The notes: generated from the letters alone by a model not told the origin. A stretch of DNA of 6,807 nt from Lachnospiraceae bacterium (GCA_017380975.1 JAFOCX010000139.1:1-6807); one strand, 5' to 3'. Positions 1 to 6,678 are shown, counted from the first letter of the stretch. Made by a program: numbers and translations.

Positions 1-3
1 ATA

Positions 4-112
4 GGTTGAACGACTGCGCTTCACAGGTTTTGCGCCCTTACAGAGGTCGCAGCGTCCTTATCGCGACTGGCGTAAGGGCGTATAAAACGATGTGAAGCAA
101 AGGTAGTCAACC
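4..112. other. Long imperfect hairpin / palindromic element, function unknown
   Basis: Nearly the whole stretch folds back on itself. Helices from outside in: 4-9 with 107-112 (GGTTGA/TCAACC); a weaker interrupted part around 11-15 with 102-106; 18-25 with 91-98 (8 bp, GCTTCACA/TGTGAAGC); a T-run at 28-30 with A-rich 84-86; 33-41 with 72-80 (9 bp, CGCCCTTAC/GTAAGGGCG); and 46-50 with 63-67, closing a 12-nt loop. Several non-Watson-Crick positions (15/102, 32/81, 45/68) would be G-U pairs in a plus-strand RNA, mildly favouring that strand. No open frame, tRNA T-loop signature or CRISPR-like tandem repeat is seen. It lies 67 nt past the stop codon of the minus-strand glycosyltransferase. It could be a small non-autonomous mobile palindrome (MITE-like), a structured RNA, or a transcription or mRNA-stability barrier. 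I do not recognise the family. Confidence is for the structure, not a function. Confidence 0.6.
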
Positions 113-179
113 GTAATTTGAGATAGTACGGGCTTTTCTACAGATAACTCTTTATTTTTTTACTAATCTAAATATCCAC

Positions 180-1199
180 TTAATTAAATCCAAAGAACTT
201 CTGCGCGATCTTATATCCCATAATGGATACCTGACGGCCGCCTTTGCCCGGAAGGTTCATGCTCTGGCCAAGGAAACCCCAGCGAAGTCTTCGGTACAGC
301 TTCGGATTGTCTTTTTTCAAATCAGCCCAAATCTGTTTTTTCTTTTCCATATTTTCTTCTGTTCCGGATTTGATCGCCAAAATAGAACAGATTGTCATCA
401 TGATCTCCAGATAGCTTGTCATGTACTGACGAAGCTTTTTGTTGGAAATTTTTGTTACATCATAATAACCAAGCATCAATCTTGTTACACGGTACTGCTG
501 ATCAATACGACCGATCATGATCTGTTCGTTTACAGACTGGTCAGAACGTCCGATAAAGTAACGGTAGAAATTCACATCCAGATAATACATTTTCTCGACG
601 TGCGGAAGCGGATGATATACGAAAATATTATCTACATAGAATGTATGCTTCGGAAGTTCGAAATTACTACTCTTTAGCAGCTCTGTACGATAAATTACCG
701 AGTGCATCAGAATATACTGTCCCGGTGCAAAGTATTTCGCGTCGCTCCATGTAAATACTTCATTTTTCGGAATCGCAGAACGATAATTCATTACTTTTTT
801 ATGTTTTGCTCCCTGCTTCTCGTAAACAAAGTTCGTGATCAGCATATCGATTGTATCTTTACCATATACAAAATTTCTTAATGTCTCAAGAACTTTCATA
901 TATGCTTCGTGGTTTACCCAGTCATCGCTGTCTACAACTTTAAAAAATACACCTGTCGCATTTCTAAGTCCGGCATTAACTGCTTCTCCGTGACCACCAT
1001 TTTCCTGGTGGATCGCTTTACAGATGCCCGGATATTCCTTTTCATATCTGTCTGCAATTTCTGCTGTGTTGTCTTTTGTTGATCCATCGTTTACAATCAG
1101 GATTTCAACTTCATCTCCGCCCGGAAGCAGTGACTTAATACAGTTATCCATATATGCAGCTGAGTTGTAACACGGGATCGCGATCGATAAAAGTTTCAA
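180..1199 (-). CDS. Family 2 glycosyltransferase (GT-A fold)
   Basis: This 339-residue protein transfers a sugar from a nucleotide-sugar donor to an unidentified acceptor, probably a surface polysaccharide or glycan. The N-terminus shows the GT2 hallmarks: the nucleotide-binding opening SIAIPCYN (residues 5-12), VNDGST (36-41), an ENGGHGEAVNAG stretch (66-77) and the metal-binding DSDDW (90-94). The C-terminal half (about 110-339) is less conserved, presumably acceptor-binding, and ends in a basic region. No signal peptide or clear membrane segment is visible, so it is probably cytosolic or membrane-peripheral. The start is a TTG codon, chosen because AGGAGGT lies 7 nt upstream and no in-frame ATG lies near it. 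The gene stands alone on its strand here, divergent from the carbamate kinase gene, so context does not reveal the substrate. I see no clear intrinsic terminator after it. The family call is firm; the specificity is unknown. Confidence 0.88.
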   Translation of the reverse strand: MKLLSIAIPCYNSAAYMDNCIKSLLPGGDEVEILIVNDGSTKDNTAEIADRYEKEYPGICKAIHQENGGHGEAVNAGLRNATGVFFKVVDSDDWVNHEAYMKVLETLRNFVYGKDTIDMLITNFVYEKQGAKHKKVMNYRSAIPKNEVFTWSDAKYFAPGQYILMHSVIYRTELLKSSNFELPKHTFYVDNIFVYHPLPHVEKMYYLDVNFYRYFIGRSDQSVNEQIMIGRIDQQYRVTRLMLGYYDVTKISNKKLRQYMTSYLEIMMTICSILAIKSGTEENMEKKKQIWADLKKDNPKLYRRLRWGFLGQSMNLPGKGGRQVSIMGYKIAQKFFGFN

Positions 1200-1206
1200 T
1201 TTATTT

Positions 1207-1213
1207 ACCTCCT
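1207..1213 (-). promoter_or_regulatory. Ribosome binding site deciding a TTG start
   Basis: The minus strand reads AGGAGGT followed by 7 nt (AAATAAA) and then TTG. This near-perfect Shine-Dalgarno sequence at ideal distance sets the glycosyltransferase start at the TTG ending at 1199, which immediately precedes the canonical GT2 N-terminus. Confidence 0.85.
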
Positions 1214-1240
1214 AATGGTTCCTTACACTACAACAAATTT

Positions 1241-1270
1241 ATCATAGCACATGTATTCGAAAAAAGCAAA
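1241..1270 (-). promoter_or_regulatory. Putative sigma-A-type promoter of the glycosyltransferase gene
   Basis: On the minus strand there is TTGCTT (1265-1270), an 18-nt spacer and TATGAT (1241-1246). The -10 box is preceded by TG one base away, the extended -10 arrangement. This would start transcription roughly 30 nt before the TTG start codon. It is a consensus match by eye only. Confidence 0.42.
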
Positions 1271-1278
1271 AAATTCCT

Positions 1279-1307
1279 TTAATTTCATCTGTAAATATGA
1301 TATGATT
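1279..1307 (+). promoter_or_regulatory. Putative promoter of the carbamate-kinase-like gene
   Basis: TATGAT (1302-1307) is a good -10 box with a weak -35 candidate, TTTAAT (1279-1284), 17 nt upstream. A second overlapping TATGAT lies at 1297-1302. Transcription from here would give a leader of about 65 nt. The -35 match is poor, so an activator or a different start is possible. Confidence 0.33.
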
Positions 1308-1321
1308 GATAAAAGGTGCCC

Positions 1322-1346
1322 GGGATGTCGCGTCCCTATAGTGACA
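1322..1346 (+). promoter_or_regulatory. Dyad / small hairpin in the carbamate-kinase leader
   Basis: Two overlapping symmetries sit between the putative promoter and the ribosome binding site. GGGATG (1322-1327) can pair with CGTCCC (1331-1336) across a 3-nt loop, with one G-U pair in the plus-strand RNA. Separately, TGTCGC (1326-1331) and GTGACA (1341-1346) form a near-perfect inverted repeat with a 9-nt spacer, the shape of a dimeric regulator's operator. Either could regulate the downstream gene, or both could be chance. I recognise no regulator for it. Confidence 0.25.
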
Positions 1347-1378
1347 CTGATGGTAATAGAAGGAATGAGGTATAGTAT

Positions 1379-2308
1379 ATGGCAAAGAAAAGACTTGTAT
1401 TGACACTTGGACATCGTGCTCTTGGCGCTACTCTTCCTGAGCAGAAGACAGCTGTAACAGAAACAGCAAAATGTCTGGCTGATCTTATTCAGGATGGATT
1501 CCAGATCGTTATTACACATGGCAATGCGCCTCAGGTTGATATGATTCACACTGCGATGCATGAATTCGCAAAAAAACACCCGAATTATACTCCGGCCCCG
1601 ATGGCAGTATGCGCTGCAATGAGCCAGGGTTACATTGGTTATGATTTACAGAACGCGATCCGTTCCGAGCTGATCAAACGTGGTATCTATAAACCGGTTT
1701 CTACGATCTTAACACAGGTTACTGTAAATCCACATGATGATACTACATACACACCATTTAAGGTTATCGGACGTACGATGACAGCTGAAGAGGCAATGGC
1801 TGAGGATAACAAAGGAAATGAAACCGTTGAAACTGACAATGGTTTCCGTCGTGTTGTAGCATCTCCGAGACCAATTGCAATCGTTGAGATCGATGCGATC
1901 CGTGCGATCCTTGATGCTGACCAGCCGGTTATCGCAGCAGGAGGCGGTGGTATTCCGGTTATCAAAAAAGATGGTACTTTAATGGGTACTGCTGCTGTGA
2001 TCGATAAAGATCTTACTGCAGCTGTTCTTGCAAAAGAAGTCAACGCAGACGTATTAATGTATCTGACAGACGTTGATAACATTGTACTGAACTACGGTTC
2101 TGACAGTGAGATCCCGTTATACGAACTTAAATCTTCTGAGGCTGAAGCCCTCGTACACAAAGGACAGTTCGCAGCCGGAACCATGGACCCGAAAGTTCGC
2201 GGCGGTATTGATTTCATCCACACAGGTACCAATCGTAAAGTTATTATTACAACCCTTGAAAAAGCAAGAGCTGCACTGGATGGAAAAGCAGGTACTGTTA
2301 TTTACTAA
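1379..2308 (+). CDS. arcC: Carbamate kinase (divergent, amino acid kinase family)
   Basis: This 309-residue protein matches the usual length of carbamate kinase, which makes ATP and carbamate from carbamoyl phosphate and ADP, the last step of arginine or agmatine fermentation. Family features: THGN-PQV (46-53), AAGGGGIPV (186-194), DKDL (209-212), LTDVDN (229-234) and AGTMDPKV (266-273). K210 and K272 fall where the known catalytic or phosphate-binding lysines of enterococcal carbamate kinase lie. Two glycine motifs are altered: the usual LGGNAL reads LGHRAL (10-15), and the usual GNGPQVG reads GNAPQVD (48-54). The enzyme may therefore belong to a divergent clade with changed kinetics or substrate. 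The start is ATG with GAGG 8 nt upstream and GGA just before it. No arcA or arcB partner is in the window; its other neighbours are a divergent glycosyltransferase and the convergent rnf operon. Cytosolic. The family is secure; the exact substrate is less so. Confidence 0.85.
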   Translation: MAKKRLVLTLGHRALGATLPEQKTAVTETAKCLADLIQDGFQIVITHGNAPQVDMIHTAMHEFAKKHPNYTPAPMAVCAAMSQGYIGYDLQNAIRSELIKRGIYKPVSTILTQVTVNPHDDTTYTPFKVIGRTMTAEEAMAEDNKGNETVETDNGFRRVVASPRPIAIVEIDAIRAILDADQPVIAAGGGGIPVIKKDGTLMGTAAVIDKDLTAAVLAKEVNADVLMYLTDVDNIVLNYGSDSEIPLYELKSSEAEALVHKGQFAAGTMDPKVRGGIDFIHTGTNRKVIITTLEKARAALDGKAGTVIY

Positions 2309-2327
2309 AAAAACAATATACACACAA

Positions 2328-2359
2328 AAAGAACTCCGACATCTCTGCCGGAGTTCTTT
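2328..2359. terminator. Bidirectional intrinsic terminator between arcC and rnfB
   Basis: An 11-bp perfect stem (2328-2338 with 2349-2359, core GAACTCCG/CGGAGTTC) closes a 10-nt loop. On the plus strand it is followed by a T-rich tract after the carbamate kinase stop (20 nt away). On the minus strand it is followed by a run of T after the rnfB stop. It therefore can end both convergent transcripts. Confidence 0.88.
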
Positions 2360-2369
2360 CTCTTATTAT

Positions 2370-3161
2370 TTATAAGATAACTTTCGCCGGGCACTTCGCT
2401 GCACATTTTCCGCAGTTTGTACACTTCTCATAATCAATCTTAGCGAGGTTGTTATCCATATGGATCGCATCGAATTCACACTGTTTTGTACAGAGTGTAC
2501 ATCCGATACAGCCTGCATCACATTTCTTCTTCACATCCGGACCCTTGTCATGGGAGTTACACTGTACCAGATGTTCTGCTGTATAAGGAACAAGTTCGAT
2601 AAGACCACGCGGACAGATCGCAACACACTGGCCACATGCCACACATTTTTCCTTATCAACTACTGCTACACCGTCAACAATGTGAATCGCATCAAACTGA
2701 CATGCTTTCACGCAGCTTCCGGAACCGAGACAACCGTAGGAACAAGACTTTGCACCTGCTGCTGGCACAACAGAAATCTTCACGCAGTCATCAATGCCGT
2801 AGTAATTGTACTGTGTATTGGCTTTATCGCAAGTACCTTTACATTTAACAAAAGCAACTTTTTTAGTTCCGCCTCCGGCTTCTACACCCATGATCGCTGC
2901 GATTTTGGCACCTACTGCTGCACCGCCGACCGGACACTGGTCTACTTTTGCATTTCCTGCAACAATCGCTGCTGCAAGGCCGTCACATCCCGGATAACCA
3001 CAGCCGCCGCAGTTGTTGCCCGGAAGTTCTTCTCTTACAAGAGTTACTCTCTCGTCTACTTCAACTTTGAATTTTTCGCTGGCAACGCCAAGGAGTACGC
3101 CGATGACAATACCGACAACGCCGACAACTGCTGCCGCGATGATAATACCTGTAATATTCAT
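2370..3161 (-). CDS. rnfB: Electron transport complex subunit RnfB (Fe-S protein)
   Basis: RnfB receives electrons from reduced ferredoxin on the cytoplasmic side and passes them into the Rnf complex. The 263-residue protein begins with a membrane anchor (about 5-27). Next comes a 4Fe-4S domain with C51, C54, C59 and C76 (NCGGCGYPGC and QCP). Two pairs of ferredoxin-type clusters follow: C140-C144-C150-C154 with C173-C176-C179-C183, and C218-C221-C224-C228 with C247-C250-C253-C257. Extra cysteines at 107, 111 and 126 are also present. The ATG follows AGGAG at a 7-nt spacing, and only 15 nt separate it from the rnfA stop. It is the last gene of the operon, and a strong hairpin terminator follows the stop. 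Length and motifs are as expected for clostridial RnfB. Confidence 0.96.
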   Translation of the reverse strand: MNITGIIIAAAVVGVVGIVIGVLLGVASEKFKVEVDERVTLVREELPGNNCGGCGYPGCDGLAAAIVAGNAKVDQCPVGGAAVGAKIAAIMGVEAGGGTKKVAFVKCKGTCDKANTQYNYYGIDDCVKISVVPAAGAKSCSYGCLGSGSCVKACQFDAIHIVDGVAVVDKEKCVACGQCVAICPRGLIELVPYTAEHLVQCNSHDKGPDVKKKCDAGCIGCTLCTKQCEFDAIHMDNNLAKIDYEKCTNCGKCAAKCPAKVIL

Positions 3162-3176
3162 CTTACGTCTCCTTTC

Positions 3177-3752
3177 TTAGATAAGACCGGAAAATCCGAA
3201 GAATGCGATTGACATCAAACCTGCTGTGATCAGAACGATCGGAGAACCTTTGAACACATGCGGAACATCGTTGTATTCAATTTTCTCACGGATACCTGCC
3301 ATCAGGACGATCGCAATTGTGAAACCTACGGAAATACCGATACCGTTTACAACGCTCTCGATAAAGTTGTAACTCTTCTGTACGTTTGTAAGAGCTACAC
3401 CGAGAACTGCACAGTTTGTTGTGATCAGCGGAAGATATACGCCAAGTGCATCATAAAGACTTACCATATTCTTCTTTAAGAACATTTCAACGAACTGTAC
3501 TAAAGCTGCGATCACAAGGATGAATACGATAGTCTGTAAGTATTCAATTCCAAGTTTCACCAGCACAAAATCATAAATTAAACTTGTACATGCAGTTGCA
3601 ATTACGATAACGAAGATAACTGCAGCACCCATACCAGCAGCCGTCTCAGTTTTCTTGGATACACCAAGGAATGGGCAGAGACCGAGGAACTGGCTTAAAA
3701 CTACGTTATTTACCAGGGCAGAGCCAATGGCAATGAGCAATAATTCTTTCAT
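3177..3752 (-). CDS. rnfA: Electron transport complex subunit RnfA (integral membrane)
   Basis: RnfA is one of two homologous membrane subunits (with RnfE) that form the ion-translocating core of Rnf. The 191 residues are almost entirely hydrophobic, consistent with six membrane helices, and match the normal family length. The inverted-pair motifs are present: LCPFLG with C26, and TTNCAVLG with C114. By family knowledge these cysteines, together with the equivalent pair in RnfE, hold an intramembrane 2Fe-2S cluster. The ATG at 3752 is preceded by AAGGAGGG, which overlaps the rnfE stop codon; this suggests translational coupling. An ATG a few bases upstream (3758-3760) opens a frame that stops after two codons and is not the start. 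Confidence 0.96.
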   Translation of the reverse strand: MKELLLIAIGSALVNNVVLSQFLGLCPFLGVSKKTETAAGMGAAVIFVIVIATACTSLIYDFVLVKLGIEYLQTIVFILVIAALVQFVEMFLKKNMVSLYDALGVYLPLITTNCAVLGVALTNVQKSYNFIESVVNGIGISVGFTIAIVLMAGIREKIEYNDVPHVFKGSPIVLITAGLMSIAFFGFSGLI

Positions 3753-3767
3753 TATTCCATTCCCTCC

Positions 3768-4577
3768 TTAATTTGTTTTCTCTGCTTCAGCTGCTTTTGC
3801 TGCCTCAGCGGCTTTCTTTGCTGCAAGAGCTTTTTCTGCAGCAGCCTTCTTCGCTGCAGCTGCCTTCGCTGCCTCTTCTGCTTTCTTCTCAGCAAGGATC
3901 GCATGGTTTGTCATACCTGTACAGCCCTGACAGTTCATACAATCACCGCCGCATGCAAGAGCAGATTTCGGAGCATCACCGTTTGTAGCACTCGGAAGTC
4001 TCAGTTTGTTCTGGATCGCTGCAAGAAGTGCCAGTGTGAACAGCGCACCCGGTGCCAGGATCATAATGGAAATATGGAACTCTTCCGGAATGATCACGTG
4101 ACCAAAGAATGCACCTGCACCGATCAGTTCACGACACATACCGATAATTGTCAGAGACAATGTAAAACCGAGACCCATACCAACGCCATCGAAGAAAGAT
4201 TCTACCGGACCATTCTTTGCTGCATAGGATTCTGCACGGCCAAGAATGATACAGTTAACTACGATAAGCGGAATGTAAATACCTAATGAATCATACAGGG
4301 ACGGTAAAAAGCCCTGGATCAAAAGCTGTACGATGGTAACCAGGCTGGCTACTACTACGATGTAAGCCGGAATACGTACTCGATCCGGAATGATCTTACG
4401 CAGTAAAGAGATTACCAGGTTGGAAAACATCAAAACGGCTGTTGTGGAAAGTCCCATACCGAGACCGTTGCTTGCGGATGTAGTCGTTGCAAGAGTCGGA
4501 CACATACCAAGCATCAGGATGAAGGTTGGGTTTTCTTTGATAATACCGTTATAAATACGTTCTACACATTTATTCAT
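3768..4577 (-). CDS. rnfE: Electron transport complex subunit RnfE with Cys cluster and Ala/Lys/Glu-rich tail
   Basis: RnfE is the RnfA homologue and partner in the membrane core. The first ~200 residues are typical: MLGMCPTLA with C26, VVNCIILG with C109, LYDSLGIYIPL, and about six membrane helices. Beyond the last helix it has a tail not needed for the core fold: C209-x3-C213-x2-C216-x2-C219, then 45 residues (225-269) made almost only of Ala, Lys and Glu, probably a long charged helix. At 269 residues it is clearly longer than a bare RnfE core of about 200. I chose the ATG at 4577 because AGGAGGG lies 6 nt before it and the protein then starts MNKCVERIYNG like other RnfE. An in-frame ATG at 4604 adds nine residues, overlaps rnfG and lacks a ribosome binding site. 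Gap to rnfG is 14 nt. Confidence 0.95.
   Translation of the reverse strand: MNKCVERIYNGIIKENPTFILMLGMCPTLATTTSASNGLGMGLSTTAVLMFSNLVISLLRKIIPDRVRIPAYIVVVASLVTIVQLLIQGFLPSLYDSLGIYIPLIVVNCIILGRAESYAAKNGPVESFFDGVGMGLGFTLSLTIIGMCRELIGAGAFFGHVIIPEEFHISIMILAPGALFTLALLAAIQNKLRLPSATNGDAPKSALACGGDCMNCQGCTGMTNHAILAEKKAEEAAKAAAAKKAAAEKALAAKKAAEAAKAAEAEKTN
3771..3905 (-). repeat. Low-complexity Ala/Lys/Glu coding repeat in the rnfE tail
   Basis: The 45 C-terminal codons of rnfE encode irregular repeats of AAK, AEK and KKA units, producing an internally repetitive GCN/AAR stretch. Such DNA can expand or contract, so the tail length may differ between strains. The protein segment is expected to be a highly charged, solvent-exposed helix. 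Confidence 0.75.
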
Positions 4578-4583
4578 AACCTT

Positions 4584-4590
4584 CCCTCCT
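4584..4590 (-). promoter_or_regulatory. Ribosome binding site deciding the rnfE start
   Basis: AGGAGGG on the minus strand sits 6 nt before the ATG at 4577-4575 and directly after the rnfG stop (TAG, 4594-4592). The alternative upstream ATG at 4604-4602 has no purine-rich sequence before it. This supports the shorter 269-residue RnfE. Confidence 0.88.
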
Positions 4591-4591
4591 C

Positions 4592-5206
4592 CTAATTCAT
4601 ACAATTATGCAGATAATAGAACGCTGTGTTTACTGCGTTTGTTACCGCATTGGATGTTACAGTCGCACCACTGATCGCGTCAATCTCATTTTCAGCAGAT
4701 GCACCTGTTTTTGTAACTACAAGAGTGTCAACATTCTTTCCGATATACTGATCTTTGAACTTCGGCTCTTTTGCCTTTAATCCAAGACCCGGAGTATCGT
4801 TGATCTCACGGATACCAACACCGGTGATCGTACCGTCTGCATCAAAGCCAACGGAGATCTTAACAGCACCGCCGTAACTGTCGTTGGATAAAGAGTTGAT
4901 CACATAACCAACTGCTGCGCCGCTTGCATCTGTTCCTTCCAGGACAGATTCGATCGCAACACCGCCGAAACCGGCCAGTTCACCGGAAGCTGCCAGTTCA
5001 GCGATCTTTTCTACAGAACCTTCCACTTCTGTAAAAGAACTTGCTGCTGAAAGCACTTCCTGATAGGTTCTGTTGTTTTTATCAATAGTTGCCTGCTCGA
5101 TCGGACTCTTTGTAATATCATATACAAAGCCGAGGCACAGACCGGAAACCAGAGTGATCGCAAAAAGGACCAGTGCGTCTTTCATAAATCCAGATTTACT
5201 TGCCAT
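4592..5206 (-). CDS. rnfG: Electron transport complex subunit RnfG (covalent FMN protein)
   Basis: RnfG is a membrane-anchored flavoprotein that carries electrons on the outer face of the membrane. The 204 residues start with a short basic stretch and one membrane helix (about 9-29). The soluble FMN-binding domain holds the flavinylation motif DAISGAT (176-182), fitting the ApbE recognition pattern Dxx(S/T)GAT; T182 is the predicted FMN attachment residue. A GIREINDTPGLG segment (about 130-142) is also typical of the FMN-bind family. The start ATG follows AGGAGGT with 7-nt spacing and lies inside the end of rnfD: the genes overlap by 11 nt, implying coupled translation. An ApbE-type flavin transferase must act on it, but none is encoded in this window. 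Confidence 0.95.
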   Translation of the reverse strand: MASKSGFMKDALVLFAITLVSGLCLGFVYDITKSPIEQATIDKNNRTYQEVLSAASSFTEVEGSVEKIAELAASGELAGFGGVAIESVLEGTDASGAAVGYVINSLSNDSYGGAVKISVGFDADGTITGVGIREINDTPGLGLKAKEPKFKDQYIGKNVDTLVVTKTGASAENEIDAISGATVTSNAVTNAVNTAFYYLHNCMN

Positions 5207-6137
5207 TTTTCTTACCTCCTTTTCCGAATGCGGTTGGAAGTGTGTACTTCTCGATCAGCGGAACCAGCATATTACAGAAGATGATCGCGTAAGAAACGCC
5301 TTCTGCACTGCCGCCAAAGAGACGGAACAGGCCTGTTAATAAACCAAGGCAAATACCAAATACGATCTGTCCTTTTGGTGTGATCGGGCTTGTTACATAG
5401 TCAGTTGCCATGAAGAATGCACCAAAAATGAGACCGCCGCCAAATACCTGGGCGAGAACGTAATTGATATCCTGTCTGCCGAATACAAATGCGAAGATCG
5501 CAAATGTAAGAATGTATGTACCCGGAATACGGATGCTGATAACCTTCTTAAATAAAAGGTATGCGGCACCGATCAGAAGTGCGATCGCGGAAACTTCACC
5601 GATCGTACCCGGAATTGTACCGATCATCAGATCCATCCAAGCCACATCACCGCCGGCTTTCATCACTGCAAGCGGAGTTGCACTTGCAATGGCATCTGTT
5701 GCCGGATCCGTAAACTGTGTCATCTTTCCTGCAAAGGAAATTAAAAGGAAACATCTTGCTGCCAGAGCCGGGTTCATCCAGTTCTGTCCAAGACCGCCGT
5801 AAAGCTGTTTTACAACGATGATCGCAAATACACCGCCAAGACACGGGATCCATACCGGAATGGACGGAGGCATATTTAAACCAAGGATCATGCCTGTTAC
5901 CAGGGCACTGCCATCGCCGATCGTGATCGGCTTATTCATGTATTTCTCAAATGCGTATTCACTGAGCATACAAGATGCTACGGTTGCAGCTACTACGATC
6001 AGCGCACGGATACCAAACTGCATCACGCCCCAGATCAGAGCCGGAACCATTGCGATCGCCACATCATACATAATGTTGCTTGTGGAGACCTTGGAGCGCA
6101 CGTGAGGTGATGATGAAACATTTAATAATTTAGCCAT
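5196..6137 (-). CDS. rnfD: Electron transport complex subunit RnfD (membrane flavoprotein)
   Basis: RnfD is a multi-spanning membrane subunit (NqrB/RnfD family) that carries covalent FMN and takes part in ion translocation. The 313 residues have many hydrophobic segments and the family's usual length. Family marks: SSSPHVRS near the N-terminus (8-15), GQNWMNPALAAR (about residues 117-128), the flavin site DAIASATPL with T154 as predicted FMN acceptor, and ATDYVTSP (244-251) in the second half. The site deviates slightly from Dxx(S/T)GAT, having Ala at the fourth position and Ser at the fifth. The C-terminus is a short basic tail (GKGGKKNGK). The ATG follows a GGAGGG-type ribosome binding site, 13 nt after the rnfC stop, and the 3' end overlaps rnfG by 11 nt. 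Confidence 0.95.
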   Translation of the reverse strand: MAKLLNVSSSPHVRSKVSTSNIMYDVAIAMVPALIWGVMQFGIRALIVVAATVASCMLSEYAFEKYMNKPITIGDGSALVTGMILGLNMPPSIPVWIPCLGGVFAIIVVKQLYGGLGQNWMNPALAARCFLLISFAGKMTQFTDPATDAIASATPLAVMKAGGDVAWMDLMIGTIPGTIGEVSAIALLIGAAYLLFKKVISIRIPGTYILTFAIFAFVFGRQDINYVLAQVFGGGLIFGAFFMATDYVTSPITPKGQIVFGICLGLLTGLFRLFGGSAEGVSYAIIFCNMLVPLIEKYTLPTAFGKGGKKNGK

Positions 6138-6150
6138 TCTTTCCCTCCTC

Positions 6151-6678
6151 CTACGCTTTCTTTCTTCTTTCAGCCATTACCGCTTTTCTCATCTCTTTAA
6201 ACGCCTGAGTGAGCGGTCTGTGAGCCGGACAAATGAAGGTACAGGAACCGCACTCGCAGCATTCCATACCATTTAACTTTTCAAACATAGCGAGATCATG
6301 GCGCTCAGCTGCCGCCATCATCATCTGCGGAACCACATGTCCCGGACAAACATCTACACAGCGGCCGCAGCGGATACATGCAGTCTCTGCATTTGCTGCA
6401 ACTTCATCCTTTGTAAGACAAGTAAGTGCAGAAGAGTTTTTCATGACCGGAATATCCAGGGAGAATAATGCCTGGCCCATCATCGGACCGCCGGAAATGA
6501 TTTTTTCCGGCTCTGTCTTAAATCCGCCTGCTGCTTCCAGAACTTCCTGATAATTTGTACCAAGTCGAACAGCAAAGTTCTGCGGATTTACAACTGCATC
6601 GCCTGTCACAGTGATGATCTTACGGATGAGCGGTGTATTTTCGCATACAGCATTGTAAATGGATACGACTGTGTCTAC
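6151..6678 (-). CDS. rnfC: Electron transport complex subunit RnfC, 3' fragment (N-terminal part missing)
   Basis: RnfC is the cytoplasmic NADH-binding subunit of Rnf. Only about 175 C-terminal residues are present, against roughly 440 in a full protein. The reading frame runs through VDTVVSIYNAVCENTPLI and ITVTGDAVVNP, both typical RnfC, then GGPMMGQ and two 4Fe-4S motifs of the form CxxCxxCxxxCP (cluster one at bases 6346-6378, cluster two at about 6229-6265). The end, ERRKKA, is a normal basic C-terminus. A GTG at 6609 is internal: RnfC homology continues upstream of it to about 6676, so it is not a real start. Beyond that point the sequence no longer encodes RnfC although 129 bases of window remain, so the N-terminal domain with the NADH and FMN sites is lost at a junction. 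It is the most upstream rnf gene, so no operon promoter is visible. Confidence 0.92.
   Translation of the reverse strand, partial: VDTVVSIYNAVCENTPLIRKIITVTGDAVVNPQNFAVRLGTNYQEVLEAAGGFKTEPEKIISGGPMMGQALFSLDIPVMKNSSALTCLTKDEVAANAETACIRCGRCVDVCPGHVVPQMMMAAAERHDLAMFEKLNGMECCECGSCTFICPAHRPLTQAFKEMRKAVMAERRKKA

Noticed and set aside
4..112. tRNA, CRISPR repeat or classical terminator
   Set aside because: There is no tRNA T-arm or anticodon geometry, no tandem repeat with spacers, and no T-run directly after the stem on either strand.
118..146. Promoter-like TTGAGA-N17-CAGATA on the plus strand
   Set aside because: The -10 match is poor and it would drive only antisense transcription into the glycosyltransferase 3' end.
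1223..1579. Minus-strand open frame across the arcC start and its upstream region
   Set aside because: It overlaps the well-supported kinase gene, has no convincing start signal and no recognisable protein features.
2460..3212. 250-codon open frame on the plus strand opposite rnfB and the end of rnfA
   Set aside because: Cys- and Asn-rich translation with no family features; it is the antisense shadow of the rnfB coding sequence.
3903..4286. Plus-strand open frame opposite rnfE
   Set aside because: Antisense shadow of rnfE; the composition is that of reverse-complemented membrane codons.
4578..4604. Upstream ATG of rnfE adding nine residues
   Set aside because: It has no ribosome binding site, overlaps rnfG, and the extra residues are translated from the Shine-Dalgarno region itself; ATG 4577 has AGGAGGG at ideal spacing.
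6151..6609. rnfC starting at the GTG at 6609 as a complete small gene
   Set aside because: RnfC homology continues in frame upstream of the GTG to about 6676, and there is no ribosome binding site before it; it is an internal codon of a truncated gene.
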